From positions 45,972,039 through 46,036,038 of the forward strand of contig OX359266.1 of NCBI GenBank assembly GCA_947179155.2: a stretch of 64,000 nucleotides of DNA, read 5' to 3'. Under the pieces are notes generated by a model. That model saw only the letters and a program-made list of their open reading frames with translations. It was not told where the DNA came from and made no database searches. The translations under genes were made by a program, and so were the position numbers. Positions within the stretch are counted from its first letter, which is position 1, and each line of letters begins with the position of its first letter. Of this stretch, positions 46,339-60,487 are shown piece after piece. The stretch comes from Hedera helix. Its lineage: Eukaryota > Streptophyta > Magnoliopsida > Apiales > Araliaceae.

Positions 46339-49081
46339 ATAGAAATACAGTGAGAAAATAGATTATTGGAGGATGGTATTTCCAAAAAACTAAAACAAAA
46401 GGAATATTGCAAGAAACAAGTTATGGAAAGGTGGAGATGTCTGCCATTTATTTTCTCTTGAATAATCATACCGAAAGTTCAAAAATGTAAGAACTTGAGT
46501 CACTCCACACAAATTCTGAAGCGTAGAATTACTAAAGTGTACACGTAGAGGCACAAAAAAACATACCATATACTTCTATTAAGTCCACATACAGACAAGT
46601 ATAAATGGACAAAGATATTAGATATAGACTAAAATAGAGAGTCATAAATGGACAAGAGGAAGATGAGGGGAATGGTACAAATTAGGAGCAGACATACATG
46701 CCGTTGCCGCCATGGCCGCCTTGGTTCATGTTGGCGTGGACTTTTACCAAGAAATAAGAAAATAGGGCCTAGGGTTTTGTACATGTTAGTAATTATTTAT
46801 TACTGTATTTGAGATAGTGGTCAATTCAATTCTTATAAAGGAGCTTTGAATTGAATGACAAGTTGCTGCATCAAAACGTTCCCACCTAATTAATTATGAC
46901 CCAAGTTTGTTCCCTCTAGCCTTCATTTCCAAAATTTGCCATATAGGTCATCTTTTGCGGTGCATGCTTGGTGCAACCGTCCATGACTAAAAAGTTGTGA
47001 GCAATAAGTTTTCACCACGAATGTAAGACTCTTGTTATTTATCAAATGTAATACTCCTTTGTTTCGTATTATTTAATTATTATTAATTTTTTAAAGTTAA
47101 TTTAAAAAAAATTTAAACTCAAAATTAACATAGATTCTTTTAATTTATATCACGCAAATTATTAATATTATACTATATCGACTACTATATTTTCACGCAT
47201 TGAAATCTTGAAAATGAGATTGAAGGAAGCAACATTAAAGAATTGGTGGCAAGTGGTATTGATTTGTAGGAGGCTGCCCACCGACATGGCTTGCATTAAA
47301 TCGATGTTGGCATGGTCCTTGATCAAATAGGGCGTTCAAAATTAATAAAATTCCTCAGCAAGACCCTTCAAAGTTCAGATTAGTACGTCTAGCTACCTAA
47401 TTTCAGAATTTTCAAAACAATTTCAATCTATACGGACGTTTCTTCAAACCAAGTCCCTCCCATTAATTCAGTTAGCCGTGCCTAATTTGGTCATCATTTT
47501 CCCATTCCAATTCTCAGAAGACTATGGAATACAAGAATAAACGTTTATGAAAGTTCAGAAATATTAGTCATTAATGTCGGCGAAAGCTGATGAGATCAGA
47601 AAAATGTTTGAGGTCTGCCCCTCAATAACGAGTCTAATGCGTAATTGAGTTGCATAACAAAAAAAAAAAAAGAGGTGATAAAATTAGGTCAACTTCATAG
47701 AAGTGAAAACTAGAAACCCAAGGCTTGTACGTATAGAATCTCACAAAGTGTCGCCACTCGCCATGTATATGGTAATTGTTAGGATTTGTTTGATGTTCGA
47801 GAAAAGGAAAGGAAAATAATTGGATCTAATATAGTATTGAATCATTAATTATATTGTTACTAAATTTTTCAATGGTATCTCATGCGTTATCGCATCAAGT
47901 GAAGAATATTTTATAATCAATGTCGCTATTAAAAATAATTTTGTACATATATTATGGATCAAGTGATGAAAAACTTACAAACCCAATTAAAAAAAACATA
48001 TTATATCAATTTGTTACAATTGCAAATAATTTTTTTTTACAACTAACATGATATCTCATTTCAATATCAATCAATATATCATTAATACAATACAAACATA
48101 CAAAAATATAATAAGATAAAGAGGAGTTATTTTTGTTAGTCCCAAATCAACTGTAGTATTTTTGTAACTCAATTGATTTATTTTTTTTAATTTTACTAAC
48201 ATGCACTGTATCTTTTAACATACAGTGTGTCTTTCACCCCAATTAACATGCAGTGTGATAATATAAATTAATATGACAACATACATTGTATTTTTCTTTT
48301 TCTTTTTTTACACTTTTGGACTTGTCAAGAAAATATTATAAAATTATGACCATTTTAGTTTTCCTAACTCACGAACCTAATTAATTAGTATAAAGCTATA
48401 TCATTCAACTTGCTCTAATATAATATAAATATAACTCTAATTACGCATCAAATTAGGCTCAAAATTTCTACAGGATCATTATGTATCAACAACATATTCC
48501 TTTGAACCAAGTATTTTTTGGAAGAGATGATCTTACTATCTAAAATGGATTGTCAACACCAATACTATATATCCTATTGAATGAAGAGGTATGTATTATT
48601 TTTTCAATCTATCAATCAATATTTTAAGATACAAATATATATTTTTTTCAAATGACAACATAGCTCGTACAATCGCACGTCACGTAAAAAATAATTCATA
48701 CAAATATGACTGTATTTTTTTTTTCAAATAATAAATATAACATATATCCATTATGTGAATTAAAATGGCATATTATAATAATTTTATTTGAATTTAAAAT
48801 TATTATTATTATTTGCTTAGATATATCATTTCTAGAACTTATTATTTTTAGAGTTTATATGTAATTTGATCGGATTATAAGTCTGTAAGAGATAAACCTA
48901 AATACTACAACAACAAGAAGTCCGGGGCCGAGCAAGAAGTCCATCACTATCAAGTGAACTTCTTTACATCGACTGACCTAGTCTAGTCCACGTATAAGAT
49001 TATAAAGTGCCGAACTAAAGGCTACAAGGGAAGCCCACTAAAACCTCTTTGTAATAAAGCCCTTAATGGACATGGACATGA
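46339..49081. other. Spacer, no gene supported
   Basis: A half-MITE with a Stowaway-like start (TACTCCTTTGTTTCG) lies at about 47051. The minus strand at about 46740-46676 reads NMNQGGHGGNGMYVCS and a stop, a Gly-rich scrap with no open frame upstream. The 48890-49080 segment leads into the palindrome and may be part of the same element. Confidence 0.45.
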
Positions 49082-49937
49082 GATGCAGTTAGTCTAAAGT
49101 TGTCCCCTCAAGACTATCCAACTATCCATCAGTTGATGTACAAGAGGCCGACACAACATTGTAAGAGGAATAAATGGATGAGATTAAAGCGAAAGGTGAG
49201 GTGTGATGTCGTTTGGCAGAGAGAGAAACAATAAAGCAATCCATCCGATCAAATAAGGAGCAATTAATCAACAACTTGTTTGTCTGACAATATATTTATA
49301 TCTCAACAGTACAATTATGATTAAGACTTCAAATTTAAAGAATAAACATATTGATCTAAAACATAGCTTTTTCATTACCGAGAACATTTCTGCCAAAAAG
49401 GAATTGTCTGAAAAAATAAATTAAAATTTAAAATATGATATACATATTAATTATATATTTTAATATTGGCATTTTAATGAATTTATATGTATATTTTATT
49501 TAATTAATATATTTTATTTTATTTTATTTTATAATAAATAAATGAAATTGAGTTAAAATGGAGTTTTAGAGGTTTTCTAGTTGATTTTTATTTGAACTCC
49601 AATAAAAATATGTGCAAAAAAATACTTAGAAAATAAAGACAGAGAATTTAATTTTATGTAGATGATTGAGAAAAAATTGACCAAGTTGATTGTGCTTAAT
49701 TTAGAGCACAAGTAATTGATAGTACCTATAAATAGAGAAGTATCAAAAGAGAATTATGTATTAGATTATTTTAGGGTTAAATGTACTTGTACTCGACCCT
49801 GATTTACAAATGTATCATTGAATTAAAATTTTTAACAGTTAACTCATTGAACTGCTTACGTTTTACAAAGCGTCACAAATTCAATAATAATAATAATAAT
49901 AATACCCTCTCCATAATAATAATAATACCATCTCCGT

Positions 49938-49977
<40 letters not shown>

Positions 49978-50815
49978 GAGGATATTATTATTATTATCAT
50001 TATTTTATAATGACGAGGGTATTATTATTGAACTTGTGACGCTTTGTAAAAAGTAAGCAGTTTACTGAGTTGACCGTTAAATTTTTTAATTTAGTGATGT
50101 ATTTGTAAACTAGGGTCGAGTACAAGTACATTTAACCCTAAAATAATCTAATACATAATTATCTCTTGGTATTACTTTATTTATAGGTACTATCAATTAC
50201 TTGTGCTCTAAATTAGGTACAATCAACTTGGTCAATTTTTTCTCAATCATCTGTATAAAATCAAACTCTTTGTCTCTATCTTCTAAGTATATTTTTGCAC
50301 ATATTTTTATTGGAGTCCAAATAAAAATCAACTAAAAAACCTCTAAAACTCCATTTTAACTCAATTTAATTTATTTATTTATTATAAAATAAAATAAAAT
50401 ATATTAATTAAATAAAATATATATATAAATTCATAAAAATGTGAATATTAAAATCTATAATTAATGTGTATATCATATTTCAAATTTTAATTTATTTTTT
50501 CAGACAATTCTTTTTTGGCGAAAATGTTCTTAGTAATAAAGAAGCTATGTTTTAGATCAATATATTTATTCTTTAAATTTGAAGTCTTAATCATGTTGTA
50601 CTGTTGAGATATAAATATACTGTCAGACAAATAAGTTGCCGATGAATTACTCCTCATTTGATTGGATGGATTGCTTTATTGTTTCTCTCTTTGCCAAACG
50701 ATGCCGCATTTTTCACTTTAATCTCATCCATTTATTCCTCCTGCAATGACGTGTCGGCCCCTTGTGCATCAACTGACGGATGGTCTTGAGGGGACAACTT
50801 TAGGTTAACAGCATC
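49082..50815. mobile_element. 1.73-kb imperfect palindrome (foldback element)
   Basis: The left arm (from GATGCAGTTAGTCTAAAG) and the right arm (ending CTTTAGGTTAACAGCATC) are inverted copies over about 800 bp each. They share long blocks such as GTTGTCCCCTCAAGAC, AATAAATGGATGAGATTAAA and AGAGAGAAACAATAAAGC. The centre (about 49880-50000) is an AAT/ATT trinucleotide array. By eye the arms agree at roughly nine positions in ten. No protein domain is visible and no clear target duplication was found. Confidence 0.85.
49770..50145. mobile_element. Inner MITE-like hairpin within the palindrome
   Basis: The ends TTAGGGTTAAATGTACTTGT and its inverse at about 50143, plus the 'gtcacaa..' blocks, resemble the 'ttagggttaaatgtac' termini of common plant MITEs. 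They enclose the trinucleotide array. It may be a separate older insertion around which the palindrome formed, or simply its centre. Confidence 0.45.
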
Positions 50816-51566
50816 CCTTCACATGCTATCATGTACAAACTAGTAATAAAATACCAAGTTTGTGCTTGCATTTCCTCTCTCTTAAGAAATAAATTAGAAA
50901 AAAAAAAAAAAAAAGTAATATAAAAAAGATAATACAGGGAGTGGTTAAGACCAGTTGAGGAAGACTTTGTACAGAGGTTTGATCCATCATCTTCACTTGA
51001 TACAATATCGGGTTTTTCATAGCGAAGTTCAATGGTGGTTCCAAAGATTCCTCCTGATTCTTATAAGAAATTAAACATATCAGGAATTTGTCCCAAATCA
51101 TAACTCAGTAGTCAGTACTACTGTAGTGGAAATTATGAATTCCTCCAGTTGTACTAGGGTATTTCCATTTATATATATCCGTACTAGGCATATTACGTTA
51201 CAAGAGAATTAACGATGGTGTTTTTATGAACCTGTGTCCTATAGCCAAAGGCGCCCAGTCATTAGGCGCCAACTTGTTGGGAGTAATGATTGCTGATTTT
51301 ATTGTACAAATGGTATCACCATCTGCTTACATTGCATAATTCAGCACCTGTGTGTTCAATAGCAAAATAGTGACCTTGGTTGGCTTTCAGCACAGATTTT
51401 TATTGCACTGGGATCACGTACGTACGTAGTTTTTTGATTTTATGGTATAAATTACATTTCGGATGAACTTTGCGATTGAGTCTTGGCTTGCTGATGATGT
51501 TACCAACAGAAATTATGTATGAAGAAGAGCTAGAGAAGAGGATATGTATGTATACTAATAAAAATG
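50816..51566. other. Spacer, no gene supported
   Basis: The minus-strand frame 50829-51101 (90 codons) has no recognised family. A GGCGCC-containing short hairpin lies near 51249-51275. Confidence 0.4.
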
Positions 51567-51772
51567 AATTGATATTTTCACAAGTTAATTTGATAGTTTC
51601 ACAAGATTAAATGAGACTCACTTATAGAAATATTAAATTACCTGGTAGAAATATCAATTTTCTTTTCATATGGAATTGATATTTTCATAAGCGAATTTGA
51701 TATTTTCATAATATCAAATGAAATTAACTTGTAAAAATATTAAATTAGTTTTTAAAAATATTAATTCCCTAG
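51567..51772. repeat. Dispersed AT-rich repeat, same family as the 16240/23416 flanks
   Basis: It contains direct and inverted blocks of GATATTTTCACAAG and CACTTATAGAAATATTAAATT, with GAAATATCAATT at the turn (about 51650). It resembles a MITE with subterminal repeats. Confidence 0.6.
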
Positions 51773-53040
51773 TAAAGATGTTGGGAGTTTCACGAGCAAG
51801 CATTATTGAGTAGGGAAGCAAGCAAGGTTGACGATGATGATGATGATGTCAAAAGAATTAACTACGCATCGAGGTTCATGGGAAACACTGCGTTCATATG
51901 TGAGGAACTTAGGTCAGGCTCATACTTTTAGAAGCCCAAACTCAATTTTGGGCAACACTGGCCCAAACGGAGTAATTCCCTAGCTTCACGTGCCACTGGA
52001 CTACTAACTCTGGTCATTATGCCCAAGTACCGGACCTCAAACCTTTGCCTTCAGGTTGCCATAGTAAATGTGTACCTAAATAGTTTTAAAAAAAAACTAT
52101 TGATCAAAATTTAAGCAATAGGGTTTATGTGGAAGAATGGTATATTAGTAATTACATAATAAATGATATATATTAGATAACCGGTTTAATATTAAATACT
52201 AAAATTATCTAAATCGCATCAACTTACGAAAGAACATCTGATTCACTGCGATATAACGTGCGATTTTGAATAAAATCGTCATTCTTATTCGCAATATATA
52301 TTTGTAACTAATCATAATTAGTATAATGTTAATTTTGTCATTTTATCGTATTGGTTCTTTATTATAATTTACTACGAGTATGTTACAATTTTATTAATTA
52401 GAATTATCTCTTTTAAACTATTGTTAAAGTCGAAAATTACACTTGAGTTTATATATATGGGACAATGGTGCTTTAAGCTACAATGACTATCAAGGGTCCT
52501 ACGGTTATCTAGTTTAATGGAAAAATAAAGTTGTGAACATTACGTATGTGGGTGGAACTATAGTACAGAGAGTTGGCAAAAGAAGATAAAAACAGAGCAC
52601 AATATATATATATATATATATATAATATTTTGTTTGGACATAAGAAAAAATGAGTACTTGTTTTTTGGGACCGCGTTAATTGATGATGCCGAAGAGCTAG
52701 CTATGGTTTTATAAGTATTAGTACCACCAAGTGGCAATGTACCATAGACTTAAACTTCAATCTCTCTCTTTTTTTATATGGTCATCTGAATGTACGTCTG
52801 CATGTGGGGCTACCTATTCCCAAACAAGTACTACTAATGAATAACAACTACAAGCCTGGTGCAGATGTCGGGTCGCCATCGATTAATTATTCATGTTTAC
52901 AATATTGCAACCAAAAGTAATTATATAAAGGCTAGTAATATTTTGAGCACAATAAATAATATAAACTAGTAAAATTTTCAGGGTAATTAGTAATTAATAT
53001 CTGCAGTGTGAATTTATACTGGGTTTATTAAAAATTATAC

Positions 53041-53077
<37 letters not shown>

Positions 53078-54110
53078 AAACAGTTTGGAGCAGAAGTGAG
53101 GACAAAGATTGTATACCAAATCTAAGAATGTAATCAAGTTATTAAAGGCTTGTCAACTAACTATAACTTGGTTAATCACATCCTTAATTAATTAAATTTT
53201 TATATTCTATTTGTCTCATTTTAAAAGAACTTCAATGCATTAGAAATTTGACCCATTTTCATGTTCTTGAGGTACGTATGTTGTCGGCAAATCTAGACCC
53301 AATATTTTTTGGATGATTTTTATGTTATCAAATTATTAAAATTGTTATGTTATTGTGTATTAATTACTATAGATGAAAAGATCAAAAATCAAATTAATGG
53401 AGGTTATAATATAATTAGTATTTCATTTTAAAATTTATAATATTAATATATATTAAAAGAATCATGTTTATTTGTATCGTTTTACTAATTCATATTCCCT
53501 CGCTCCTCATGATACACTCCATATAAAAAAGAGAGTCTTATTTGTTAATTTTAATTTTTTATTTTAGAAAAATAATTGGAATATCAGTTTTTATGTTATT
53601 ATAAAATAATACAATATTTTCAAATTTATCATCTTAATTTTACTATAATATCATCATTATCAAACAAAACACTCAATAAATTTAGTGATAAACAAATAAT
53701 ACGAATTAAATGCTTCATAAAAATAGTTTTCTTTTCATAGTTGATTTGCAAAAATAAAATTTAAACTTGATGTAAATTTATTTAATTTTGATTAATACAG
53801 TAATTAATATTAAAAAATAATTCAAAAATGTTATTGAGTTCAAACTATTATTTTAAAATTAAAATAAATTAACTTCACAATTAACATTTAATTTTTAGCA
53901 AATTAAAATAGAGCAGTGCGGTTTCATAATGTACACTTTTTCCTCTGACATACCCACAAAAATAATAATTCAAGCACTACATATAAAGTATAAACACAAT
54001 CTCTTCTCATGTCAACATCTAAAATCAAAGACGTGGACCATTTGGCAGTGATTGGAGTAAATGTGGGGAACATTGTTCATGTGAACGTCGTTAACTTGCA
54101 ACTACCAAAA
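51773..54110. other. Spacer with (TA)n tracts, no gene seen
   Basis: (TA)n tracts at 52602-52625 and 53045-53072. A sequence near 53505 (ATTCCCTCGCTCC) resembles one end of a Stowaway-like MITE. No coding signal. Confidence 0.45.
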
Positions 54111-54380
54111 TATTTTCTCCCTTTTAAATTATTATATTATCATTATTAATTTTTAAAAATTAATTTAAAATATTTTTAAAATTAAAATTAAGATAACTTA
54201 ATAAAAACTATAAAATAATAAAATTTACAATGAAGAATATTTTTAAAATAGTTTATAATACATATTATTGTATTAATTAAAATTAAAAAAATTTATATTA
54301 ATTTTAAGTTTAAAAATATTTAAATTAATTTTAAAAAAATAATAATAATTAAATAATATGTAATGAAGGAGAAAGTAATA
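54111..54380. mobile_element. Stowaway-like MITE, about 270 bp
   Basis: The left end TATTTTCTCCCTTTTAAATT and the reversed right end TATTACTTTCTCCTTCATTA match imperfectly, and the arms continue as inverted AT-rich sequence (AATTATTATATTAT / AATTATTATTATT). Non-coding. Confidence 0.5.
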
Positions 54381-55325
54381 TATATGGCCTAATATAATGC
54401 CTTCTATATGTAAAGCACATACATACATGCATAAATCTCTTTCTCCGTCCCAGTTTCTTTTTCTACAACCATCAATCATATCATATTTAGTGCTTATATA
54501 TGTGTCCTAGCTTTTACTCAAAGATTTAGTCTAAAAGTTTATTAATTTAAAGAAAAGAAATAAAACTGAACTTTTTTCTTCATTTCAGAAAAAAAAAAGT
54601 CCCATTTTAAATTAAAAAAGTTAAATAATAAAATTTTAACTTAAAGTAAGTGTAAATTTATTTAAGTTTTCTGAATAATTTAAAAAAAATATTTTTTGGC
54701 AAAATACAAAATCTTATTACTGAAAAGAGACTATATATATATAGCTCAAGAGACTTCGACTGCAGCCTTTAATTTACAAAAAGTCTACTGAAAATCTCAT
54801 ACAACAAAAATCGAATGATCACAATAATCTTGAATTTAAAAATATTATCTATTGTCTTTAAAAAAATTTAAACGAGACTCATTTATTTGTAATGGAGCTA
54901 ATTTTATTTAGAATCTAGAGTTGTAATTAATCTGGCATATTAACTCTTGCGATAATCAAAATAAAATAAAATTTAACACAGAGAAAATAATGGTGTATAA
55001 TTTCTTTTTTTTTTCTTTTTTATTTAGGGTGGAAGGAGTTTTATAAAAGTATGAATTTAAAGAAATGCTCAAGACTGTTAAATTATTGTAGACATATAAT
55101 TCACAATCATTAATTTCCTTCCGGTTTCAATGAAGTATCAATCATGGAATGGCCACCGCACATAAATATCAAGAAACAACACATTCATGATTCCACATCA
55201 AATCCTTTGAAAATCTAAGGACGCTGATATTTCAACAACAATTTTGCAGCAAACTAAATGAAGCAACTTCAAATAGTGGACAACCCCCTTGTCAACATTA
55301 TCTAAACCAAACTAAGTATTTTGTC

Positions 55326-55367
<42 letters not shown>

Positions 55368-56234
55368 CAACTGAACAATTATTAATCATGTAAATTGGCA
55401 GTTAACTATAAGAGTGACAATAAAATCTAGAACCTCCTCCAGCCAATATAATTAAGGGAAAAGAAACTATGAGAAACTATATATGATTACCTTCCCGTCT
55501 AAAATGTGAAAAAGAAATACTCTAAAAAAAAAATTTCTTTAATGCTTGTAATTATATTTTTAGAATCATATTCAGTGGATAGAGGAATAGAATAGACTTG
55601 ATAACTCCAACCCTCCCTCCTCCCTCTCTCACTCTCTCTGTTTTTTTCCTTTCTTTCTATCCTTGAGACAAAATGGGTATGTTTTTTTTTTATTCTATTT
55701 GAATAGAGATTTTTTTTTATCAGCAAAGATTTTTTATTAATAAGAAGGTAATAACCTTTAGGAAAGAAACCCAAAAAGACTTGTTTGTTTGAATAGAAAG
55801 ATGATATAGATAAGGGAGGTTCAAAGTCGCCATTCGAAGTGGTAACACATTATTAATAATATGGTGATAGACTTATTAGTTTGATAACCTGAACACTTAA
55901 AAGTTATAATATCATTAATTAATTCTAGAAAAACAAAGAAAACAAACTAAGTATAAACTATCATTTCATGATTACAAAAAGCTTGTTTTGTATAAATAAA
56001 TAAACAAACAGCTGTCTACATAATATATAATGTGTATATATTATGTGTACACATAAATAAATAAAAGGATTATAATTATAATTAATTAAGAAGAAGAAAA
56101 GAATCGACTAGTATATATTATTAATAATGGTAAGTTTGAAGATGGCTCTCCCAAATTGTTAATGCAACATCTCAAAGGATGCCTAGCTTGGTGGTCCAAC
56201 ACCTTCAGTTCCAGGACTCTTCTTATGTTCACAG
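54381..56234. other. Spacer, no gene supported
   Basis: Includes a (TA)n tract at 55329-55366 and a CT-rich patch near 55610-55660 that creates the spurious minus-strand frame at 55499-55774. Confidence 0.45.
55329..55366. repeat. (TA)n microsatellite
   Basis: About 19 TA units. Confidence 0.95.
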
Positions 56235-56274
56235 TTAAGAAGCTGATTTACATGCATGTATGTGTGTATATATA

Positions 56275-56400
<126 letters not shown>

Positions 56401-56508
56401 AATATTTTAATTATTATGTATATGTACGTAGTAGATAGTCCCATCATCCTCATGATCAGTTAGCCTCAACAAAATTGACCAAACCAAAGCATTTGCATGT
56501 GTTATGCT

Positions 56509-56511
<3 letters not shown>

Positions 56512-56600
<89 letters not shown>
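56512..56600. repeat. Compound microsatellite (TA)23-(GA)21
   Basis: TA units at 56512-56557 pass directly into GA units at 56558-56600. Confidence 0.97.
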
Positions 56601-56604
<4 letters not shown>

Positions 56605-56794
56605 GTGGGCTCTAATTTCATGTGTTATCATCACTCCACTTGCGGGCAGTTGCTTTCCTGCATCTACATTCTTGCTTTCTGTTCTCATCTGCTAAAAAAT
56701 ATCTGCATAAAGAATTATATTGAGCTAACAAGTTGCATGCTTCTATCTATGTAACTAAGCGAGAGAAGCTGTTACATGTAATGAAGGGTCAACA

Positions 56795-57461
56795 CTGGGT
56801 GTTAGTCGAGCTGAGTAGTTCAGTTTTCGACTCAAGATTGGCTCGAAAATATGATGCAAAGCTCGAATTCGAAGTTGATGAAATTTGATCCGTACTAATG
56901 ATACATGAGTTGAATTCAAATATAATAGTGTTCGCTCAAATTAGAGTTCGAGTATTTGATTTTTTCATGAACCATACTCAATACCTGCTCGATGGATCAT
57001 ATTCAAATATTGGTCTAATCCATACTTGTAAATTAAATATGTGACATTAATCTTTGTAATTTATAAAGTGTACGTAGTATGTAATTGTGTAAGCTTGTAC
57101 TTGAACAAATCAGTGAATTGACTGTCAATTTGTATTACATTTTTTGTAATTTCTTCACATAAATAAAAGTAAAAAACTTTTATATATAAACATTAGTTCA
57201 ATAATAAGTTGAATATATGGTGGTTCAATTTCAAGTGAGATAGTTCATATTCGAAACTTATTTTGAAGGCTCACAAATAACTTGCTTGCAAACGATTCGA
57301 GTGTTTGGAAGCTGAGTAGGTCCAAATAATATTTCGAGTCAAATCTAGCACAAAATTAAAAATTCTTTATCGAATTCAAGTCGACTAAAAGTTCAATTTT
57401 TTCGAGTCAAGTCGAATTTGAGCAGGAGAGCGTTCGATTAGGTTCGACTTGTCTACACCCT
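56795..57461. mobile_element. hAT-like non-autonomous element, 667 bp
   Basis: The ends are CTGGGTGTTAGTCGA and, reversed, AGGGTGTAGACAAGTCGA, matching the GGGTGT-type terminus common in plant hAT MITEs. The flanks GGTCAACA (56787-56794) and AGTCAACA (57462-57469) form an 8-bp duplication with one difference, as expected for hAT. The interior is rich in 'gctcgaa' and 'ttcgag' motifs. No transposase. Confidence 0.7.
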
Positions 57462-57469
57462 AGTCAACA

Positions 57470-58639
57470 AGAAAGAATGTGTCCAAACCTAGCTACCCTT
57501 CACAACTCAAGTATATTAATATATAGAAAAAGATCCACGACCGTAGTTGATTTTAGTCAACAAGTCCATCAAACATTTTAACGAATAAATGAATCAAATA
57601 CGATTAATATCATTCGCTGCTCAGCGAACTAATGGTTCCAGTCAATTGTTATTGTGAATCATTCCCCATTCCCCATTCCCCATTCCCCTATGCATGTATA
57701 TATGTATATATACATGCATATATATGTGCGTGTATTTATGTATATATAATCAATTGTATGAAGTCCAGCTGGGCCTAATTATATATTGAATCAGCCCGTG
57801 GCCAAGAGCTGTTTAATTAAATAGGTAGCACTATATGTATAAGCCCCTTTCCCAGTCTAGAATAGCCTTGAGAGGTAGTGCATGATCTTAGTGCAAGAAG
57901 TGGCCACCCATAGGAAAATAAGAAATTAACCAAGCTCCACCCATGGAACACAAGTTCCACCTTTAATATTTGGAATTCGAACAACATTAACCTCTATTGC
58001 AAGAATTGTCATAACTTTCTCTACGAAAGTCCAAACTGCACACCCTTTGATCAGGCATTAAAAATTAGACTCACAGATCTTCTAATCAAACTAATTTGCA
58101 TTAAAAATAACTGTTGATCAAAGAGTCCAATTTTTTCTAGCAACATTGACTTAGTTTGGAGACTGCATGTACAACTTTCAGTATTGCTTAATCACTATTT
58201 TTATGCACAAATATTGAATGTCATTTGCGCCTGAATAATGGACATTCATTCTTTTGTGCCTGAATAATGCACATTGAAAGTACTCCTGTACATTGTACCT
58301 CACTAGTTTGGAGACTAACAAAGTAGTGATATTCCTTAATCATTTGTACATAGCAAACAGTACTCAATAAAGGCCAAAGAGTAAATCCCAAAAAATGATT
58401 TGTACCTGAATAATGCACATTAATTGAAAGTTGGAGACTGCATGCATGTACGTACAAATCATTCTGGGGATTCTACGTGCTTTTCAATCTTTATCGAGTA
58501 CTTATTTGTTATATATATAGGTGGTGAATCCCCTTGTCTAAGAGTATTAATCTAATTAATGTACGTTTAAATAAATAGTTTTAAGTATCTTTTAATGTAT
58601 TTTTTAATAGCTTAACTACTTTTAGATACTTGTATGTAA
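57470..58639. other. Spacer with small local repeats
   Basis: A short CCCCATT array (about 57663-57690) and three copies of CTGAATAATG(C/G)ACATT (about 58232, 58261, 58408) lie here, with duplicated 'ttggagactgcatg' blocks. No gene seen. Confidence 0.45.
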
Positions 58640-59035
58640 TGTTTTCAGAATCAGACCGGTCATCAAACTAGAAATGATACCGAATGCATGGATCACTTGT
58701 TCAACCAGTGGTCGAACCGTTATTAGACCAGTGACGTCATAAATATATAAAAATATATATTATTAATAATTAATAAAATTTTAAAACATCTAATTTTTTG
58801 TAAGTTAAAATATAGCGAAATTATGTTATACTATTGCTAAAAATATTTTTGCAAAAAAAAAAAAACACTTTAAAATCGGTTTAACCGTGCCAATTAACCG
58901 ATTTTACCGGTTGAACCGGTAACCGGTGGTCAACCGAGTCAACCGATTTTTGACCAAGTTGGTTGAACCAGTCCAAACAAGACCGAAAAGTGAAACCTAG
59001 CCCAAACCGGCCAACCGGTTCAAGTTATAATTTCA
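58640..59035. repeat. Dispersed repeat with 'ggttgaaccggt' end
   Basis: The centre (58735-58850) matches 15440-15600. The right side holds clustered CCGGTT/AACCGG motifs (TTACCGGTTGAACCGGTAAC near 58908), typical of a plant non-autonomous DNA transposon family. Left-end complement: GAATCAGACCGGTCATC near 58648. Confidence 0.55.
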
Positions 59036-59923
59036 TTTAATTTTTGCACATTTTTAACATATTATCGTTTGACTAGCACCAAAAAATCATATTCACCAAC
59101 GGCCTTTGGTTCTAGGCCCCTTGCTAAGCAAGAGTTCATAAGTTTAACCCCTTCCCCAAATTAGCTAACAAAAAAATAAAATCATATTCATTGATAAAGA
59201 CAATAATCCTAATTTCAGTTACTAAACTGTTGTGATTTTATTGGTGTACCTAGTTGGCTAGCTAGTCTATCCAACTTTGTCTCATAAACAATAGCCAATG
59301 AACATAATATAAGACGAGAAAACATGTGATTGTAATAAAGCATGTCTATATATTTATATAAGCTTAAAATTTTGAAATATGTATATTAGTCCTTTAATTC
59401 AGACAAGGTAGATATATATAAATATACATATGAAAACTTTAACATCAATCCCTTGTCGTCCACAGTCCACTCAATAGGAAACACACATTTTGCAGGGGAG
59501 GATATTAAAGTAGAAGGGTTAAGAGGTCCCAAGACAGGAGTTCCTCACAGGCAATGTCATATTCAAGACAACTATTGTGAGAGAGAGATGAGGAACAAAC
59601 AAGAAAGCAACATTTTCCCTACCTAGCTAGCTCCAATCTCTCTCCTCAAGACCAATCTAATAAATCAAAGCGGTTGCAGCCTGTAGGGAGAGAAAAAGGT
59701 ATATAGAGCCATATATGCTGCAGCAAGCCAGAAGAAGCCATCTTATAATTACTACTTAAAGAGAATTAGAGTATTCTCGGGATGGTGACTCTTTTGGTAG
59801 CCTCTTCAGTTTCATTGGAGTGGACCAACACATTGCATTTAATTTAATTTCACAACCGGAGAGAAGTACTTACAAGACGGCATGAATAATACAACATATG
59901 ATACAAACATTTTATAAAAAGAA

Positions 59924-59974
<51 letters not shown>

Positions 59975-60487
59975 CCGTCCAACTGTTTGATATTATATTT
60001 GATTACGGTTATAGATTGAGTTTGGGACGATTATAAGGTATAACCGTAATTAAACTGTATAGTACGATTAATATTATAGAAATAATCGTAACCGCGGTAA
60101 ACCAACTTGTTCGCTTACTAACGGTTTCGGTTAATATTTTGCGGTTAATATTTTTTCCCGGTTAATATATTATTCAAAACATAAAAGAAGTAAATAAGCA
60201 AGCTAATAATAAAATGAGTTTAAAAGTTCAAAGCACAACTATTATTCACTATTAATATTACTAATCCATGAAATTATTAGAACTTAGAAGTAACATTATG
60301 CTATTTAAAAAAATATGAATACTCTCAACAGATTTGTTGTACATGTATAATATAAACAAGTAGAAGAAAAATTATATAAACAACTAAAAAGTTAATAACG
60401 CGTATTCATTATTGTACTTCTATTATTAAGTCAATAATCATATACTAGAGTTTTATCATACATACGTGTGTATTGTGCGGGTGTGTG

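Noticed and set aside
46676..46740. Gly-rich minus-strand end (GGHGGNG..) as a gene 3' exon
   Set aside because: Only about 16 codons, with stops upstream and no matching exon nearby.
50829..51101. 90-codon minus-strand frame as the last exon of a gene
   Set aside because: It has no recognisable motif and ends in a poly(T)-derived Phe run; no upstream exon could be found before the palindrome edge.
52855..52882. Resemblance to miR168 (CTTGGTGCAG-GTCGGG-like order)
   Set aside because: There is an inserted base pair in the core and no complementary star sequence within 200 bp.
57663..57690. CCCCATT array as interstitial telomere repeat
   Set aside because: Plant telomere units are CCCTAAA; the array is short and differs in sequence.
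59500..59780. Possible microRNA precursor in a GA-rich, less repetitive block
   Set aside because: No known mature microRNA sequence and no convincing hairpin found by eye.
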